DNA of 64,000 nucleotides from Sphingomonas sp. CBMAI 2297 (GCF_029870595.1 NZ_JAPDIR010000011.1:96203-160202); one strand, 5' to 3'; positions 1 through 9,753 are shown, counted from the first letter of the stretch. Translations and numbers: made by a program. The notes: generated by a model not told the origin, from the sequence alone.

Positions 1-647
1 AGCGTGACGCGGCCGCTTTCCCGGGCGATCATCCCTTCCTCTTCGAGCTGGCGCAGCATGCGGTTGACGTGCACCGCGGTGAGGCCGGTGGCGTCGCCCA
101 CTTCCTCCTGCGTCAGCCCCAGCGGAAAGACGTTGGCAAGGCTCTTGTCGGCGGCCCGCAGGCGATTGCGCAGCTCGAGCAGCAGCGCCGCGACCCGGGC
201 CTTGGCGCTGGTGCGGCCGAGCGCGGCCAGCCGGTCGGTGAGGGCGACGCGCTCGATCTGCGAATGGACCAGCACCATCGCGGCGAGGCGCGGGTGATCG
301 AGCATCAGCTCCGACAGCGCGCCGCGATCGAACGGGCAGACCACGCAGTCGGACAGCGCGGCCAGCGTCTCGGGCGCTTCGCGATAGACCGCGCTGGACA
401 CTCCCAGCATGTCGCCGGGGAAGAGGAAGCGCAGGATCTGGCGGCTGCCGTCGTCGAGCAGCACATAGCTCATCATCAGGCCCTTGCGCAGGATGTAGAG
501 TTCGTTGCCGCCCTCGTTCTCGCGCTGGAGCACCGCCCCGCGGCGCAGGTGGCGCTGGCGTTCTTCCAATCTTTCGAGCGCTTTCCACTCGACCTCTGAT
601 AAGTCGATCAGCTCGCTCAGCCTCTCCGCGAAACAACTGCCGGACAC
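1..647 (-). CDS. Crp/Fnr-family transcriptional regulator (3' end cut by window edge)
   Basis: Reading the minus strand from 647 to the window edge gives an uninterrupted frame with an N-terminal cyclic-nucleotide-binding-like beta roll (GNELYILRKG, then LFPGDMLG) and a C-terminal winged helix-turn-helix (LTQEEVGDATGLTAVHVNRM), the Crp/Fnr arrangement. No N-terminal Fe-S cysteine cluster of the true FNR type is visible, so a FixK- or Crp-like regulator is more likely; the ligand is unknown. The start is taken as the GTG at 647 because a GGGGAG motif lies about 10 bases upstream; in-frame GTG (665) and TTG (671) are alternatives. It is divergent from murA. Confidence 0.8.
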   Translation of the reverse strand, partial: MSGSCFAERLSELIDLSEVEWKALERLEERQRHLRRGAVLQRENEGGNELYILRKGLMMSYVLLDDGSRQILRFLFPGDMLGVSSAVYREAPETLAALSDCVVCPFDRGALSELMLDHPRLAAMVLVHSQIERVALTDRLAALGRTSAKARVAALLLELRNRLRAADKSLANVFPLGLTQEEVGDATGLTAVHVNRMLRQLEEEGMIARESGRVT

Positions 648-768
648 GCGATGGCTTCTCCCCACGCGCAATGCAAAGCAGTGCAACTGAATCAATGCAT
701 TAAAATCGATCAAGGGTGCGAAAAACGCCTGCCCTTGCGCGTGGCGGGACAAAGATTAGAAGCCCGGC
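648..768. promoter_or_regulatory. Divergent intergenic region between Crp/Fnr gene and murA
   Basis: This 121-base gap is more AT-rich than its surroundings around 685-712 and holds a perfect AATGCATT dyad at 694-701, with the pentamer ATCAA repeated on the plus strand at about 691-695 and 708-712. Autoregulation by the adjacent Crp/Fnr protein is possible, but no canonical TTGAT-N4-ATCAA box is present. Promoters for both genes presumably lie here. No other element is recognisable. Confidence 0.3.
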
Positions 769-2052
769 ATGGACCGTATTCTCATTCGCGGCGGCAATCG
801 CCTTTCCGGCAGGATTCCCGTCTCCGGCGCCAAGAACGCGGCGCTCACGCTGATGCCCTGCGCGCTGCTGACCGACGAGCCGCTGACCCTGCGGAACCTG
901 CCGCGCCTGGCGGATGTCGACAGCTTCGGCCACCTGCTCAACGAGCTCGGCGCCTCCACGGCGATCGAGGGCACGCGGCCCAGCGATTTCGGCCGGGTGA
1001 TGACGGTGCGCGCGGGCAAGCTGACCTCGGCGGTCGCGCCCTATGACATCGTCCGCAAGATGCGCGCCTCGATCCTGGTGCTCGGCCCGCTGCTCGGCCG
1101 CGCGGGCGAGGCGACGGTGTCGCTGCCCGGCGGCTGCGCGATCGGCAATCGGCCGATCGACCTGCACCTGAAGGCGCTCGAGGCGATGGGCGCCGAGATC
1201 GAGCTGGCCGCGGGCTATGTGAAGGCCACCGCGCCGGGCGGCCGGCTGCCCGGCGGCCGCTACAGCTTCCCGGTGGTCTCGGTCGGCGCGACCGAGAACG
1301 CGCTGATGGCGGCGGTCACCGCCAAGGGCACCACCATACTCGACAATGCCGCCCGCGAGCCCGAGATCGTCGACCTGTGCAACCTGCTGGTCGCGATGGG
1401 CGCGAAGATCGGCGGCATCGGCACCGAGCGGCTGGAGATCGAAGGCCGGGATCGCCTGCACGGCGCGACCTATGCCGTGATGCCCGATCGGATCGAGGCG
1501 GGCAGCTATGCCTGCGCGGCGGCGATCACCGGTGGCGATATCGAACTGGTCGGCGCGGCGGCGGAGGACATGCGCGCCACGCTGGACGCGCTCGTCCAGG
1601 CGGGCGTGACCGTGGAGGAGACCAAGGCCGGCATCCGGGTGGCCGCCAATGGCCCGCTCAAGCCGCTGACCCTGTCGACGGCGCCCTTTCCGGGTTTCGC
1701 GACCGACATGCAGGCGCAGTTCATGGCGATGCAGCTGGTTGCGGAGGGCGCCAGCGTGTTCACCGAGACGATCTTCGAGAACCGCTACATGCACGTGCCC
1801 GAGCTGACCCGCATGGGCGCGCATATCGATGTGCGCGGGCGCACCGCCGTGGTGCACGGACCGGCCAGGCTGGTCGGTGCGCAGGTGATGGCCACCGATC
1901 TGCGCGCCTCGATGAGCCTGATCCTCGCGGGGCTTGCCGCCGAGGGCGAGACGCAGGTCAACCGTGTCTATCACCTCGACCGCGGCTATGAGCGGCTCGA
2001 GGAGAAGCTGCAGGCCGTGGGCGCCGATATCGAGCGGGTCGGCGACGGCTAG
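769..2052 (+). CDS. murA: UDP-N-acetylglucosamine 1-carboxyvinyltransferase
   Basis: This cytoplasmic enzyme transfers enolpyruvate from PEP to UDP-GlcNAc, the first committed step of peptidoglycan precursor synthesis. The 427-residue length matches the family. Near the N-terminus the substrate-binding lysine of the SGAKNA motif is at residue 22, and the catalytic cysteine sits in [13 protein letters not shown] at residue 123, equivalent to Cys115 of the E. coli enzyme, so fosfomycin sensitivity of the active site is expected. The start ATG gives the conserved MDRILIRGG beginning. An alpha/beta hydrolase gene follows after only 5 bases and is probably co-transcribed. Confidence 0.97.
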   Translation: MDRILIRGGNRLSGRIPVSGAKNAALTLMPCALLTDEPLTLRNLPRLADVDSFGHLLNELGASTAIEGTRPSDFGRVMTVRAGKLTSAVAPYDIVRKMRASILVLGPLLGRAGEATVSLPGGCAIGNRPIDLHLKALEAMGAEIELAAGYVKATAPGGRLPGGRYSFPVVSVGATENALMAAVTAKGTTILDNAAREPEIVDLCNLLVAMGAKIGGIGTERLEIEGRDRLHGATYAVMPDRIEAGSYACAAAITGGDIELVGAAAEDMRATLDALVQAGVTVEETKAGIRVAANGPLKPLTLSTAPFPGFATDMQAQFMAMQLVAEGASVFTETIFENRYMHVPELTRMGAHIDVRGRTAVVHGPARLVGAQVMATDLRASMSLILAGLAAEGETQVNRVYHLDRGYERLEEKLQAVGADIERVGDG

Positions 2053-2057
2053 CGGCG

Positions 2058-2936
2058 ATGCGGAGGCGCCGCGCGCGACTGTTGATCGGGACGGCGGCGC
2101 TGCTGTCGATCCTGGTGCTCGCGACAAGCTGGTTCCTCGCATCGAAGATCGCCGCTGGACATGCCTCCGCGGTCGCGCCGGTTCCGCCGCCCGCCGAGCC
2201 GGTGCGCCTGAGGGCGCGGGACGGCGTTGCGCTCGCCGGTACCTACTGGCCTGGCAGGCGCCCCGATGCGCCGGCCGTGCTGCTTCTCCACGGCGTCGGC
2301 GCCTCGCGCAACCAGACCGCGCCGATGGCCGAGGCGCTGGCGGCGCAAGGCTATGCGGCGCTGGCGATCGACTTGCGCGGGCACGGTGCCTCGACGATCA
2401 CCGATCACAGCTATGGGCTCGACGAAGGGCTGGACGCACGCGCGGCGTTCGACTGGCTCAAGGCGCGGCAGCATAGCGGGAAGGTGGCGGTGATCGGCGT
2501 CTCGCTGGGCGGGGCCGCCGCGCTGATCGGCCGCGACGGCGCGGTCCCGGCCGATGCGCTGGTGCTGGTCGCGGTGTTTCCGGACATTCGCCATGCGATC
2601 TACAACCGGCTGGCGGCGGTGCTGACGCCGGCGGGCGGGGCGCTCGCCGAGCCGCTGCTCAGCTTCCAGTCACTGCCGCGCCACCGCGTCTGGCCCGGGC
2701 GGATCGCGCCGATCGCGGCGATCCGGGACTATGCCGGGCCGGTCTTCGTTATCGGAGGCGCGGAAGACCGCTACACGCCGCCGGCGGAGACTCGCGCGCT
2801 CTACGCGGCCGCGCCGAATCGCAAGGCGCTGTGGCTGGTGCCGGGGCTGTCGCATGGCGAGGTGAGCAATCTGCATGACGCCGAATGGGCGCGGCGGATC
2901 GGAGCGTTCCTGCGCGAGACGATCGGGATGCCCTAG
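2058..2936 (+). CDS. Membrane-anchored or secreted alpha/beta hydrolase
   Basis: A basic N-terminus (MRRRRAR) precedes one hydrophobic segment at about residues 8-28, so the 292-residue protein is probably anchored in, or exported across, the inner membrane. The hydrolase core shows the oxyanion-hole strand LLLHGVGASRN, a DLRGHG turn, the nucleophile elbow GVSLGG with its serine, a GGAEDRYTPP segment that should supply the acid, and a late histidine in GLSHGE. Substrate cannot be deduced. It follows murA by 5 bases and its 3' end overlaps the convergent GH92 gene by 4 bases. Confidence 0.85.
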   Translation: MRRRRARLLIGTAALLSILVLATSWFLASKIAAGHASAVAPVPPPAEPVRLRARDGVALAGTYWPGRRPDAPAVLLLHGVGASRNQTAPMAEALAAQGYAALAIDLRGHGASTITDHSYGLDEGLDARAAFDWLKARQHSGKVAVIGVSLGGAAALIGRDGAVPADALVLVAVFPDIRHAIYNRLAAVLTPAGGALAEPLLSFQSLPRHRVWPGRIAPIAAIRDYAGPVFVIGGAEDRYTPPAETRALYAAAPNRKALWLVPGLSHGEVSNLHDAEWARRIGAFLRETIGMP

Positions 2937-5299
2937 CGCACGGTGCTCATGGAATAGGGCCGCGCCGCCTTGCCCGTCGCCCAGCTCCTGTTCGGCACTG
3001 CCTGCATGCCGAAGCGCAGTTCGCCGCCGGCGACGATCTCCTCATGTTTCAGATAGCCGCGGGCCAGCGGCCTGCCGTTGAGCAGGACCTTGCCGACATA
3101 TTTGTTCGTGTCCGACAGCCCGTCCGCGACGATGGTGAAACGCTTGCCGTTCGGCAGGTTGAGCGCCGCGCGGTTCAGGAACGGCCGGCCGATCACATAT
3201 TCGTTCGAGCCCGGCGCGACGGGGTAGAAGCCGAGCGCGGTGAACACGAGCCAGGCCGACATCTGGCCGAGATCGTCATTGCCCGAGAGCCCGTCCGGCC
3301 CCGGCTTGTACTGGCTCTCGACGATCTGCGTCAGCCGTTCCTGCGTCCGCCAGGGCTGGCCGGCATAGGCGTAGAGATAGGCGACATGGTGGCTCGGCTC
3401 GTTGCCATGGATATACTGGCCGATCAGGCCGGCAATGTCCTCGGCATGGCTGTAGTCGAGCTTCGAATTGTCGAAGTCGAACATGGCGTCGAGCTTCTTC
3501 ACCGCCGCCGCGTCGCCGCCCAGCAGCGCGAACATGCCGGCCTGGTCCTGGGGCACGAACCAGGAATATTGCCAGGCATTGCCCTCGGTATAGTCCGAGC
3601 CATAGTTGATCGCGGTGGGATCGAAGGGGGTGCGGAAGGTCCCGTCCGCCTTGCGCGCGCGCAGGAAGCCGGTCTTCGCATCGAAGCTGTTGCGCCAGTT
3701 GCCTGCACGCTTCGCGAAGGCGGCGGCGATATCGGCCTTGCCCATTGCCTGGGCCATGCGCGCGATGGTCCAGTCGTCATAGGCATATTCGACTGTCTTG
3801 GAGGCTGCTTCCGGCTCCTTGTCGATCGGGACGTAGCCAAGCTGCATATAATGGTCCAGGCCACCATAGGGACCGTAGGTGGCGCTCTTCACCATCGCGT
3901 CGAGCGCGGCTTGCGCGTCGAAGCCGCGAATGCCCTTGAGATAGGCGTCGGCGATCACGGGCACGGCATGATAGCCGATCATCGTCCAGGTCTCGCGGCC
4001 GTGGAACTGCCAGACGGGCAGGATGCCGAAGGGGCTCGCCTGCTGGCTGGCGATCAGCGAGTCGACGATGTCGGCGTTCCGCTTCTTCGGCTGGAGCAGC
4101 ACCAGCAGCGGATGCTCGGCGCGGAACGTGTCCCATAGCGAAAAGGTCGAGTGGAAGGTGAAGCCCTTTGCCGCATGGACCTGGTCGTCCGGGCCCCGCC
4201 AGCGGCCGTCGGCGTCGGAAAAGACGCTGGGGGCGATCATCGTGTGATAGAGCGCGGCATAGAAGGTCTTCACGGTAGCCGGCGCGCCCTCCGCCTGGAC
4301 AGCGCCCAGGGCATCGCGCCAGGCGGTCGTGGACCGCGCATAGATTTCCCTGAAGCCGCCCGCCTCGCTGTCGAGGTTGGCGATCGCGCCGTCCTCATCG
4401 ACCGAGGAGATCGCCACCTTCACTTCCAGCGGCTTGTCGAGCATGCCGAAGTCGAGCCGTGCCACCAGCGCGCGGCCGGCAAGCTGCGCGGCATCGTCCG
4501 CGCCGCGGCTTGGGCCCTGGAAGCCCTGATACGCGACCTTCTCTTCCTTGTTCAGAAAGGCATGATCCGTCAGCGACGCCGACGGGCGGATCGCGAAGAA
4601 CAGCTTGCGCGCCGGCGCCCAGCCCCGGGTTTCGCGCGAACCGGTGATCGTGCCGTCGGCGCGGATGCGGATCGACGACCAGAGCGTCTTGCCCGGATAA
4701 TCGTAGAGCGAGCTGCGCAGGTCGAGCACCAGATGCGCCGCTTTCCCCGCGGGGAAGGCGTAGCGCTGGACGCCGACGCGCGTGCCCGCGGTGAGATCGG
4801 CGGTGATGCCCGAATCGTCGAGGACCACCGAGTAGAAGCCCGGCGTCGCCAGCTCGCGGTCATGGCTGAAGCGCGAGCGATAACCCGATCCGGGTTGCCT
4901 GGGGTCGCCGGGCTCGAGGGGCACCACGTCGCCCGCCACCGGCATCATCAGGAAATCGCCCAGGTCCGAATGGCCGGCGCCCGAGAAATGCGTCATCGAG
5001 AAGCCCTGGATGGTCGGGTCCTCGTAACGATAGCCGGCGGCGTGCGCATAGCATTCGCGGATCCGGCAGCTGGTATCGGTGTCCGGGCTGAGCTGGATCA
5101 TGCCGAACGGCGCGACGGCGCCGGGGAAAGTGTGCCCCTCGCCGCCGGTGCCGACCAGGGGAGCCTCGAACCAGGGCGGCGGCACGGGCTCGGCTTCTCG
5201 CGCCGCGTCCCGCCCGGGGGCGATCTGCGCCGACGCCGGCGCGGTAGCGAACGACAGGGCGGCGAGCACGGCGAGGCCGGTGCGAAGGGGCATGGTCAT
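2933..5299 (-). CDS. Secreted GH92 family alpha-mannosidase
   Basis: The 788-residue protein begins with a clear signal peptide (MTMPLRTGLAVLAALSFATA, cleavage near ASA-QI). Family GH92 hallmarks are visible: GTGGEGHTFPGAVAPFGM near the mature N-terminus, SMTHFSGAGHSDLGD, GNEPSHHVAYLYAYAG, and GNDDLGQMSAWLVFTALGFY near the C-terminus. GH92 enzymes are calcium-dependent exo-alpha-mannosidases acting on mannans or N-glycan-type mannosides, here presumably in the periplasm or outside the cell. The frame stays open upstream to 6385, but the signal peptide fixes the start at 5299 (or ATG 5293). A CE2-type esterase gene lies divergently next to it, suggesting shared glycan use. Confidence 0.93.
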   Translation of the reverse strand: MTMPLRTGLAVLAALSFATAPASAQIAPGRDAAREAEPVPPPWFEAPLVGTGGEGHTFPGAVAPFGMIQLSPDTDTSCRIRECYAHAAGYRYEDPTIQGFSMTHFSGAGHSDLGDFLMMPVAGDVVPLEPGDPRQPGSGYRSRFSHDRELATPGFYSVVLDDSGITADLTAGTRVGVQRYAFPAGKAAHLVLDLRSSLYDYPGKTLWSSIRIRADGTITGSRETRGWAPARKLFFAIRPSASLTDHAFLNKEEKVAYQGFQGPSRGADDAAQLAGRALVARLDFGMLDKPLEVKVAISSVDEDGAIANLDSEAGGFREIYARSTTAWRDALGAVQAEGAPATVKTFYAALYHTMIAPSVFSDADGRWRGPDDQVHAAKGFTFHSTFSLWDTFRAEHPLLVLLQPKKRNADIVDSLIASQQASPFGILPVWQFHGRETWTMIGYHAVPVIADAYLKGIRGFDAQAALDAMVKSATYGPYGGLDHYMQLGYVPIDKEPEAASKTVEYAYDDWTIARMAQAMGKADIAAAFAKRAGNWRNSFDAKTGFLRARKADGTFRTPFDPTAINYGSDYTEGNAWQYSWFVPQDQAGMFALLGGDAAAVKKLDAMFDFDNSKLDYSHAEDIAGLIGQYIHGNEPSHHVAYLYAYAGQPWRTQERLTQIVESQYKPGPDGLSGNDDLGQMSAWLVFTALGFYPVAPGSNEYVIGRPFLNRAALNLPNGKRFTIVADGLSDTNKYVGKVLLNGRPLARGYLKHEEIVAGGELRFGMQAVPNRSWATGKAARPYSMSTVR

Positions 5300-5416
5300 G
5301 CCCCCGTTAGAGCAGAGCCATGGCGCGCCTCCAACCCGGATCGGAGCCGAATGCCGGCCGGCGATCGATCCGATGCCGCGATTTCGCGGGCGGGCGAGAG
5401 GGGCTACGGTGGCGCG

Positions 5417-6436
5417 ATGAAGCCCCTTGCCCTTGCCCTGCTCGCCCCGCTCATCCTCTCCGCCGCGACCGTGCAGGAAGGCAGGCGGCTGGCCGTCCAT
5501 GTCGGCGGCCGCGCGGTGGAGCAGGGCGGCGAGATGCGGTTCGGCTGGCCGGGCACCTATGTCGAGGCGCGCTTTCGCGGCACCGACGTCATCGCCCGGG
5601 TCGAGACGCGGGGCGACTTCCTGCGGGTGAGCCTGGACGGCAAGCCGTTCCAGACCCTGGTGACGCCGGGCCCCGCGACCGTGAAGATCACGGGGCTCAG
5701 GCCCGGCGTCCATGCCATCCGGATCGACAAGCTGACCGAGAGCCAGTCGGGCGGCAGCAGCTTTTTCGGCTTCTTCACGCACGGCGCGCCGCTCCCCGCG
5801 CCCGCCCGGGCCGGCGGGATCGAGTTCATCGGCGATTCGCACAGCGTGGGCTATGGCAACCTCTCCGCCACGCGCACCTGCACGGCGCAGCAGGTCCATG
5901 ACATGACCGACACCAGCCAGGCCTTCGGGCCGCTCCTCGCCCGGCGGCTGGGCGCCGATTACCGGGTGATCGCCTATTCGGGCTATGGCGTCGTTCGCAA
6001 CTATGCCGGCAAGTTCCCGGGCGAGAGCCTGCCCTTTCTCTATCCCCGCGCGCTTCCGGGCGAACCGGCGCCGGCCGCGCCCGATCCGGGCTGGAAGCCT
6101 TGGGCGATCGTCGTCAACCTCGGCACCAACGACTTCTCGACGCCGCTCCACGCCGGCGAGACCTGGGCCGACGAAGCGGCGCTGCGGGCCGCCTATCGCG
6201 CCCGCTATATCGACTTTGTGAAAGAGCTCCGGCGCCGCCAGCCCCAGGCCCGGCTGGTGCTGATGGCCGCCGGCAATTTCCACGCCGAGGTCGCCGCGGT
6301 GGCGGCGGCCACCGGCGCGACGGCGGTGCGGGTGCCCGCCCTCGCGATGACCGGATGCAACTGGCACCCCTCGCTCGCCGACCATCGCGTCATGGCCGAT
6401 CTTCTGGCCGCGGCGCTAAAAGGCCGGCGCGGCTAG
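5417..6436 (+). CDS. Secreted CE2-like SGNH carbohydrate esterase
   Basis: The 339-residue product has an N-terminal signal sequence (MKPLALALLAPLILSAATV), a beta-sandwich region at about residues 25-130 of the type seen in family CE2 acetyl esterases, and then an SGNH hydrolase domain. Visible catalytic blocks are IEFIGDSHSVGYGN (block I serine), VVNLGTNDF (the GxND block) and HPSLADHRVMA near the end (DxxH-like). CE2 enzymes remove acetyl groups from xylan, glucomannan or glucose derivatives; the actual substrate is inferred only. The gene is divergent from the GH92 mannosidase, and its last 21 bases overlap the convergent TPR gene. Confidence 0.85.
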   Translation: MKPLALALLAPLILSAATVQEGRRLAVHVGGRAVEQGGEMRFGWPGTYVEARFRGTDVIARVETRGDFLRVSLDGKPFQTLVTPGPATVKITGLRPGVHAIRIDKLTESQSGGSSFFGFFTHGAPLPAPARAGGIEFIGDSHSVGYGNLSATRTCTAQQVHDMTDTSQAFGPLLARRLGADYRVIAYSGYGVVRNYAGKFPGESLPFLYPRALPGEPAPAAPDPGWKPWAIVVNLGTNDFSTPLHAGETWADEAALRAAYRARYIDFVKELRRRQPQARLVLMAAGNFHAEVAAVAAATGATAVRVPALAMTGCNWHPSLADHRVMADLLAAALKGRRG

Positions 6437-8137
6437 CTTCACGTCCGCCCGGTTCCAGGCGGCGGCGAAGTCCTTCTCCGCCGCGCCCGCATCCTTGCCT
6501 TGCGCCTTCAGCGCCTGGGCGAGGCCGAGCAGGGCCCAGCCGTTGCGCGGATTGCGCCGGGGATCCAGGTCTTCGCGGAACACCGCCTCGGCCTCGGCCG
6601 CCTTGCCGCCGTCGAGCAGGGCGGCGCCGAGCAGGTGGCGGGTGGGGAAGAATTCGTCCGACGGCTCGTTGTACGACAGCCCGTCCTCGACGGTGACCGC
6701 TTCGCGCAGCAGCGCGAGCGCGCGGGGGCCGTCCTTCCGGGCGAGCGCGATTCGCGCCTCGGCGCGCAGCGCGGCGATGCGGAAGAGCGGCGCGGCCAGG
6801 TTCATGCCGGCCAGCGCATCGGCGGGCGCGGCGGCGATCCTGGCCTTGAGCCCGGCCAGCTCGGCCTCGGCCTCCGGGAGCTTGCCCGTGGCGGCGAGCG
6901 CGATGGTGCGCGCCGACAGCCAGTTGACGGTCAGGTCGAGCAGCCGCGCATCGGGCCGGGGCTCGGCCAGCATCTCGTCCCAGCGGCCGAAGCGGACCAG
7001 CGCCTGGTAGAGATAGCCGATCCCCCAATCCATGCCGGGCATGGCGGCGGCCTGATCGTCGGTGAACACCAGCCGCACGTCGCGCAGCGCCTTGATCGTC
7101 TCGGCGCTGCGCCCCTCCATCGCCGTCGAAGCGGCGAGGAACTGGAGATTGTGCGCCGAATACATCGGATAATAGTCGATCGCCGCGGTCCGGGCGTAAT
7201 AGGCCTTGTCCGCCGCATCGGCGCGGCGGTTCGCCTCGGCCGATTCCGCATAGCGGCCGACGCGCTGGAGGATGTGCGAGGGCATGTGCACGACATGGCC
7301 GGCACCGGGCATCATCGTGCCGATCCGCTCGGCCGCGCCGACGGCTCGGGCCGGCTCGGTCGATGCCTCGACGGCATGGATGTAATAATGGTTGGCGCCG
7401 GGATGATGCGGGTTGCGGGCGAGCACCGTCTCCAGCGTGGCGACGATCTCGGGCGTGTCGCGGGCCGGAGTGCCGTCGCCGTTCCACAGCTTCCACGGGT
7501 TCCGGTTCATCTGCGCTTCGGCGAAGAGGGTGAGGATGTCGTCGTCCTGGGGAAAGGCCCTCGCCGCGCCGCGCATCGCGTCGCCGAACGCGGCGAGCAG
7601 GGGCGCGCTGTTGCTCGCGTCGACCGGCTGCGGGCCGGTATAGCGCCGGGTGAGCGCCTGGATCAGCGCGCGGTTGGCGGGCGTGGCGCCGGGTGCCAGC
7701 GCCTCGGCCCTCTTCAGCGATTCCCATGCCACCCGGGCGCGGGCCGCCGCCATCATCGGCATGTTGTAATTGGGCCCGAGCGTGAGCGCGACGCCCCAAT
7801 GGCAGATGCCGCACCGGGGATCGGCCTCCGCCGCCCTGGCGAAGCTGCGCGCCGCCTCGTCATGGTTGAACGCCCAGAGCAGGCGCATGCCCTGGTCGAA
7901 ATAGGCCTGGGCGGCAGGCACCCTCGTCCCGGCGTCGCGGTGGAAGGTGCCGAGATCCGGGAAGAGCTGCGCGCCATGCGCCCAGTCGGCGAGCGTCTGC
8001 GGAAAGCCGTGCCCCGCATGCATGCCGGCCATGTCGCCGGCGGCATTGCCGGGCTGCGCCGCGGCGGGCTGCGCCGCGGCGGGCAGCGCGAGCAGCGGCG
8101 CCGCGAGCAGAGCCAGGAAGCGTGAAAGTCCGATCAT
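6416..8137 (-). CDS. Secreted tetratricopeptide-type protein of unknown function
   Basis: The 573-residue protein starts with a signal peptide ending in an AAAQPAAAQ region. Alpha-helical repeats of TPR character follow, for example YFDQGMRLLWAFNHDEAARS and later LLDGGKAAEAEAVFREDLD. A CGICHWG motif near residue 140 matches CxxCH, the c-type heme signature, but related TPR proteins often have CxxC followed by a non-histidine, so heme binding is only a possibility. The upstream frame is open to 8236; ATG at 8137 is selected because it begins the signal peptide. No partner is evident; the 3' end overlaps the convergent esterase by 21 bases. Confidence 0.75.
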   Translation of the reverse strand: MIGLSRFLALLAAPLLALPAAAQPAAAQPGNAAGDMAGMHAGHGFPQTLADWAHGAQLFPDLGTFHRDAGTRVPAAQAYFDQGMRLLWAFNHDEAARSFARAAEADPRCGICHWGVALTLGPNYNMPMMAAARARVAWESLKRAEALAPGATPANRALIQALTRRYTGPQPVDASNSAPLLAAFGDAMRGAARAFPQDDDILTLFAEAQMNRNPWKLWNGDGTPARDTPEIVATLETVLARNPHHPGANHYYIHAVEASTEPARAVGAAERIGTMMPGAGHVVHMPSHILQRVGRYAESAEANRRADAADKAYYARTAAIDYYPMYSAHNLQFLAASTAMEGRSAETIKALRDVRLVFTDDQAAAMPGMDWGIGYLYQALVRFGRWDEMLAEPRPDARLLDLTVNWLSARTIALAATGKLPEAEAELAGLKARIAAAPADALAGMNLAAPLFRIAALRAEARIALARKDGPRALALLREAVTVEDGLSYNEPSDEFFPTRHLLGAALLDGGKAAEAEAVFREDLDPRRNPRNGWALLGLAQALKAQGKDAGAAEKDFAAAWNRADVKLAAPAF

Positions 8138-8322
8138 GACCGAGTTCCCCCTCGGGCCGGCAAGATATACCTGCCGGCCCTTGATCTCAATCAACTCTCG
8201 CGGACCTTGCGGTTCCCCGGCAAAGGCCCGATGCAATGTCGTTCGAGAGGTTTTCCCGCCGCGTCAATTGCACCGATACTGGGCGCCGGCCTTTGCCCGG
8301 GCCGGAAGTTCCTGATTCTCGC

Positions 8323-9633
8323 TCAGACTGCCTTCAGCGCTTCCTCGAAATCGGCGATCAGATCGTCGGCATCCTCGACGCCGATCGAGATGCGGACGAG
8401 ATTGTCGGTGATGCCCAGCGCCTGCTTGCGCGCGTCGGGCACCGAAAGATGGGTCATGCCGGCCGGGTGGCTGGCCAGCGTCTCGGTGCCGCCCAGCGAC
8501 ACCGCGAGCTTGGCGATCTTGAGGCTGTCGAGAAAGGCGAACGCCTCCTTCTCGCCGCCCTTGAGATAGAGCGAGAAGGTCGAGCCCGCGCCCGTGCAGT
8601 GGCGCCGATAGATATCGGCCTGGCGCGAGCCTTCCTCGAGGAAGCCGAGATAGCCGACATGCTCCACCTTGGGGTGGGTGCGCAGGAACTCGCAGACCTT
8701 CACGGCATTCTCGCCGGCGCGCGACATGCGCAGCTCCAGCGTCTCGAGGCTGCGGAGCAGCATCCAGGCGGTGTTGGGATCGCAGATCGTGCCGATCGTG
8801 TTGCGCATCAGCCGGATCGTGTTGATGTGCTCCTTCGAGCCGAGCACGCCGCCCGCCACCAGGTCCGAATGGCCGCCGGCATATTTGGTCAGCGAATAGA
8901 CGACGATATCGGCGCCCTGCTTGAGCGGCTGGGCCCAGAGCGGGCCGAGGAAGGTGTTGTCGATCGCGATCGGCGGCTTGTTCGGCCCCTTGAAGATCGC
9001 GTCGCGGCTGGCGGCCACGGCTTCGACGTCGACCAGCGCGTTGGTGGGGTTGGCCGGCGATTCGAGATAGATCAGCGCGACGTTGCCGCTGGCGGCCTTG
9101 CCCAGCACCGCGTCGATCTCCTCGCGCGTGGCGCCGGCGGGGAAGTCGAGCCAGTGCACGCCGAAGCGGCCGAGGATGCGGGCGATCAGCGTCTCGGTCG
9201 CGGCATAGAGCGGTCCGGAATGGACGATCGTGTCGCCGGGCTTGACCATCGACAGGAACAAGGTGGCGATCGCCGACATGCCGCTGGAAAAGGCCAGCGC
9301 GTCCTCCGCGCCTTCCCACACGCCCAGGCGATCCTCGAGGATCTCCTGGTTCGGGCCGTTGAAGCGCGAATAGACCAGGCCCTCGGCGCCGCCCGGGCGC
9401 TTGCCGGTGACGCCCTCGAAATGGCGCTTGCCGGCGGCGGCATTGGGGAAGACGAAGGTGGAGGTGAGGAAGATCGGCGGCTTGAGCGAGCCTTCCGAGA
9501 GCATCGGGTCGAAGCCATGGCCCATCATCAGGGTGGCGGGCTTGAGCTTGCGTCCGCCGACCGTGTCGACATCCGCCTTGGGGCGGCGGCGCGGGGTTGC
9601 GCCGGTCAGGTCGGCTTCGGTCTCGTCGGTCAT
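8323..9633 (-). CDS. Cystathionine gamma-synthase family PLP-dependent enzyme
   Basis: The 436-residue protein belongs to the Cys/Met metabolism PLP enzyme family (fold type I). Seen in order: the N-terminal block LKPPIFLTSTFVFP, YSRFNGPNQEILE, the cofactor-stacking segment AFSSGMSAIA, and the PLP lysine in YSLTKYAGGHSDLVAGG. Members catalyse gamma-replacement or gamma-elimination (cystathionine gamma-synthase, O-acylhomoserine sulfhydrylase, methionine gamma-lyase); residues alone do not settle which one this is. The start at 9633 begins MTDETEADL. The divergent region upstream carries two matching dyads (9689-9753), so regulation by a dimeric repressor or activator is plausible. Confidence 0.85.
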   Translation of the reverse strand: MTDETEADLTGATPRRRPKADVDTVGGRKLKPATLMMGHGFDPMLSEGSLKPPIFLTSTFVFPNAAAGKRHFEGVTGKRPGGAEGLVYSRFNGPNQEILEDRLGVWEGAEDALAFSSGMSAIATLFLSMVKPGDTIVHSGPLYAATETLIARILGRFGVHWLDFPAGATREEIDAVLGKAASGNVALIYLESPANPTNALVDVEAVAASRDAIFKGPNKPPIAIDNTFLGPLWAQPLKQGADIVVYSLTKYAGGHSDLVAGGVLGSKEHINTIRLMRNTIGTICDPNTAWMLLRSLETLELRMSRAGENAVKVCEFLRTHPKVEHVGYLGFLEEGSRQADIYRRHCTGAGSTFSLYLKGGEKEAFAFLDSLKIAKLAVSLGGTETLASHPAGMTHLSVPDARKQALGITDNLVRISIGVEDADDLIADFEEALKAV

Positions 9634-9688
9634 GCAGTCTCTCCGGTCAGGGGCGTGAGCGCGCGCGCTATGCCGCACTTTAGTTGCA

Positions 9689-9753
9689 TCTGTAACGGAG
9701 TAGATGGCGAAGGACAGCCCCGCTTCCAACCCGTGTAGCCCATCCGTTACGGA
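9689..9753. promoter_or_regulatory. Two similar 11-base dyads, candidate tandem operator
   Basis: TCCGTTACGGA at 9743-9753 is a perfect odd-length inverted repeat, and TCTGTAACGGA at 9689-9699 is the same dyad with one arm mismatch; the flanking bases match too (AT before, G after). Their centres are 54 bp apart, about five helical turns. They lie between the divergent trans-sulfuration gene (start 9633) and the peptidoglycan hydrolase gene (start 9825). The binding protein is not in the window as far as can be told. Confidence 0.45.

Noticed and set aside
2933..6385. Single 1150-residue minus-strand protein
   Set aside because: Upstream of 5299 the frame only runs antisense to the CE2 esterase gene; the GH92 signal peptide starts at 5299.
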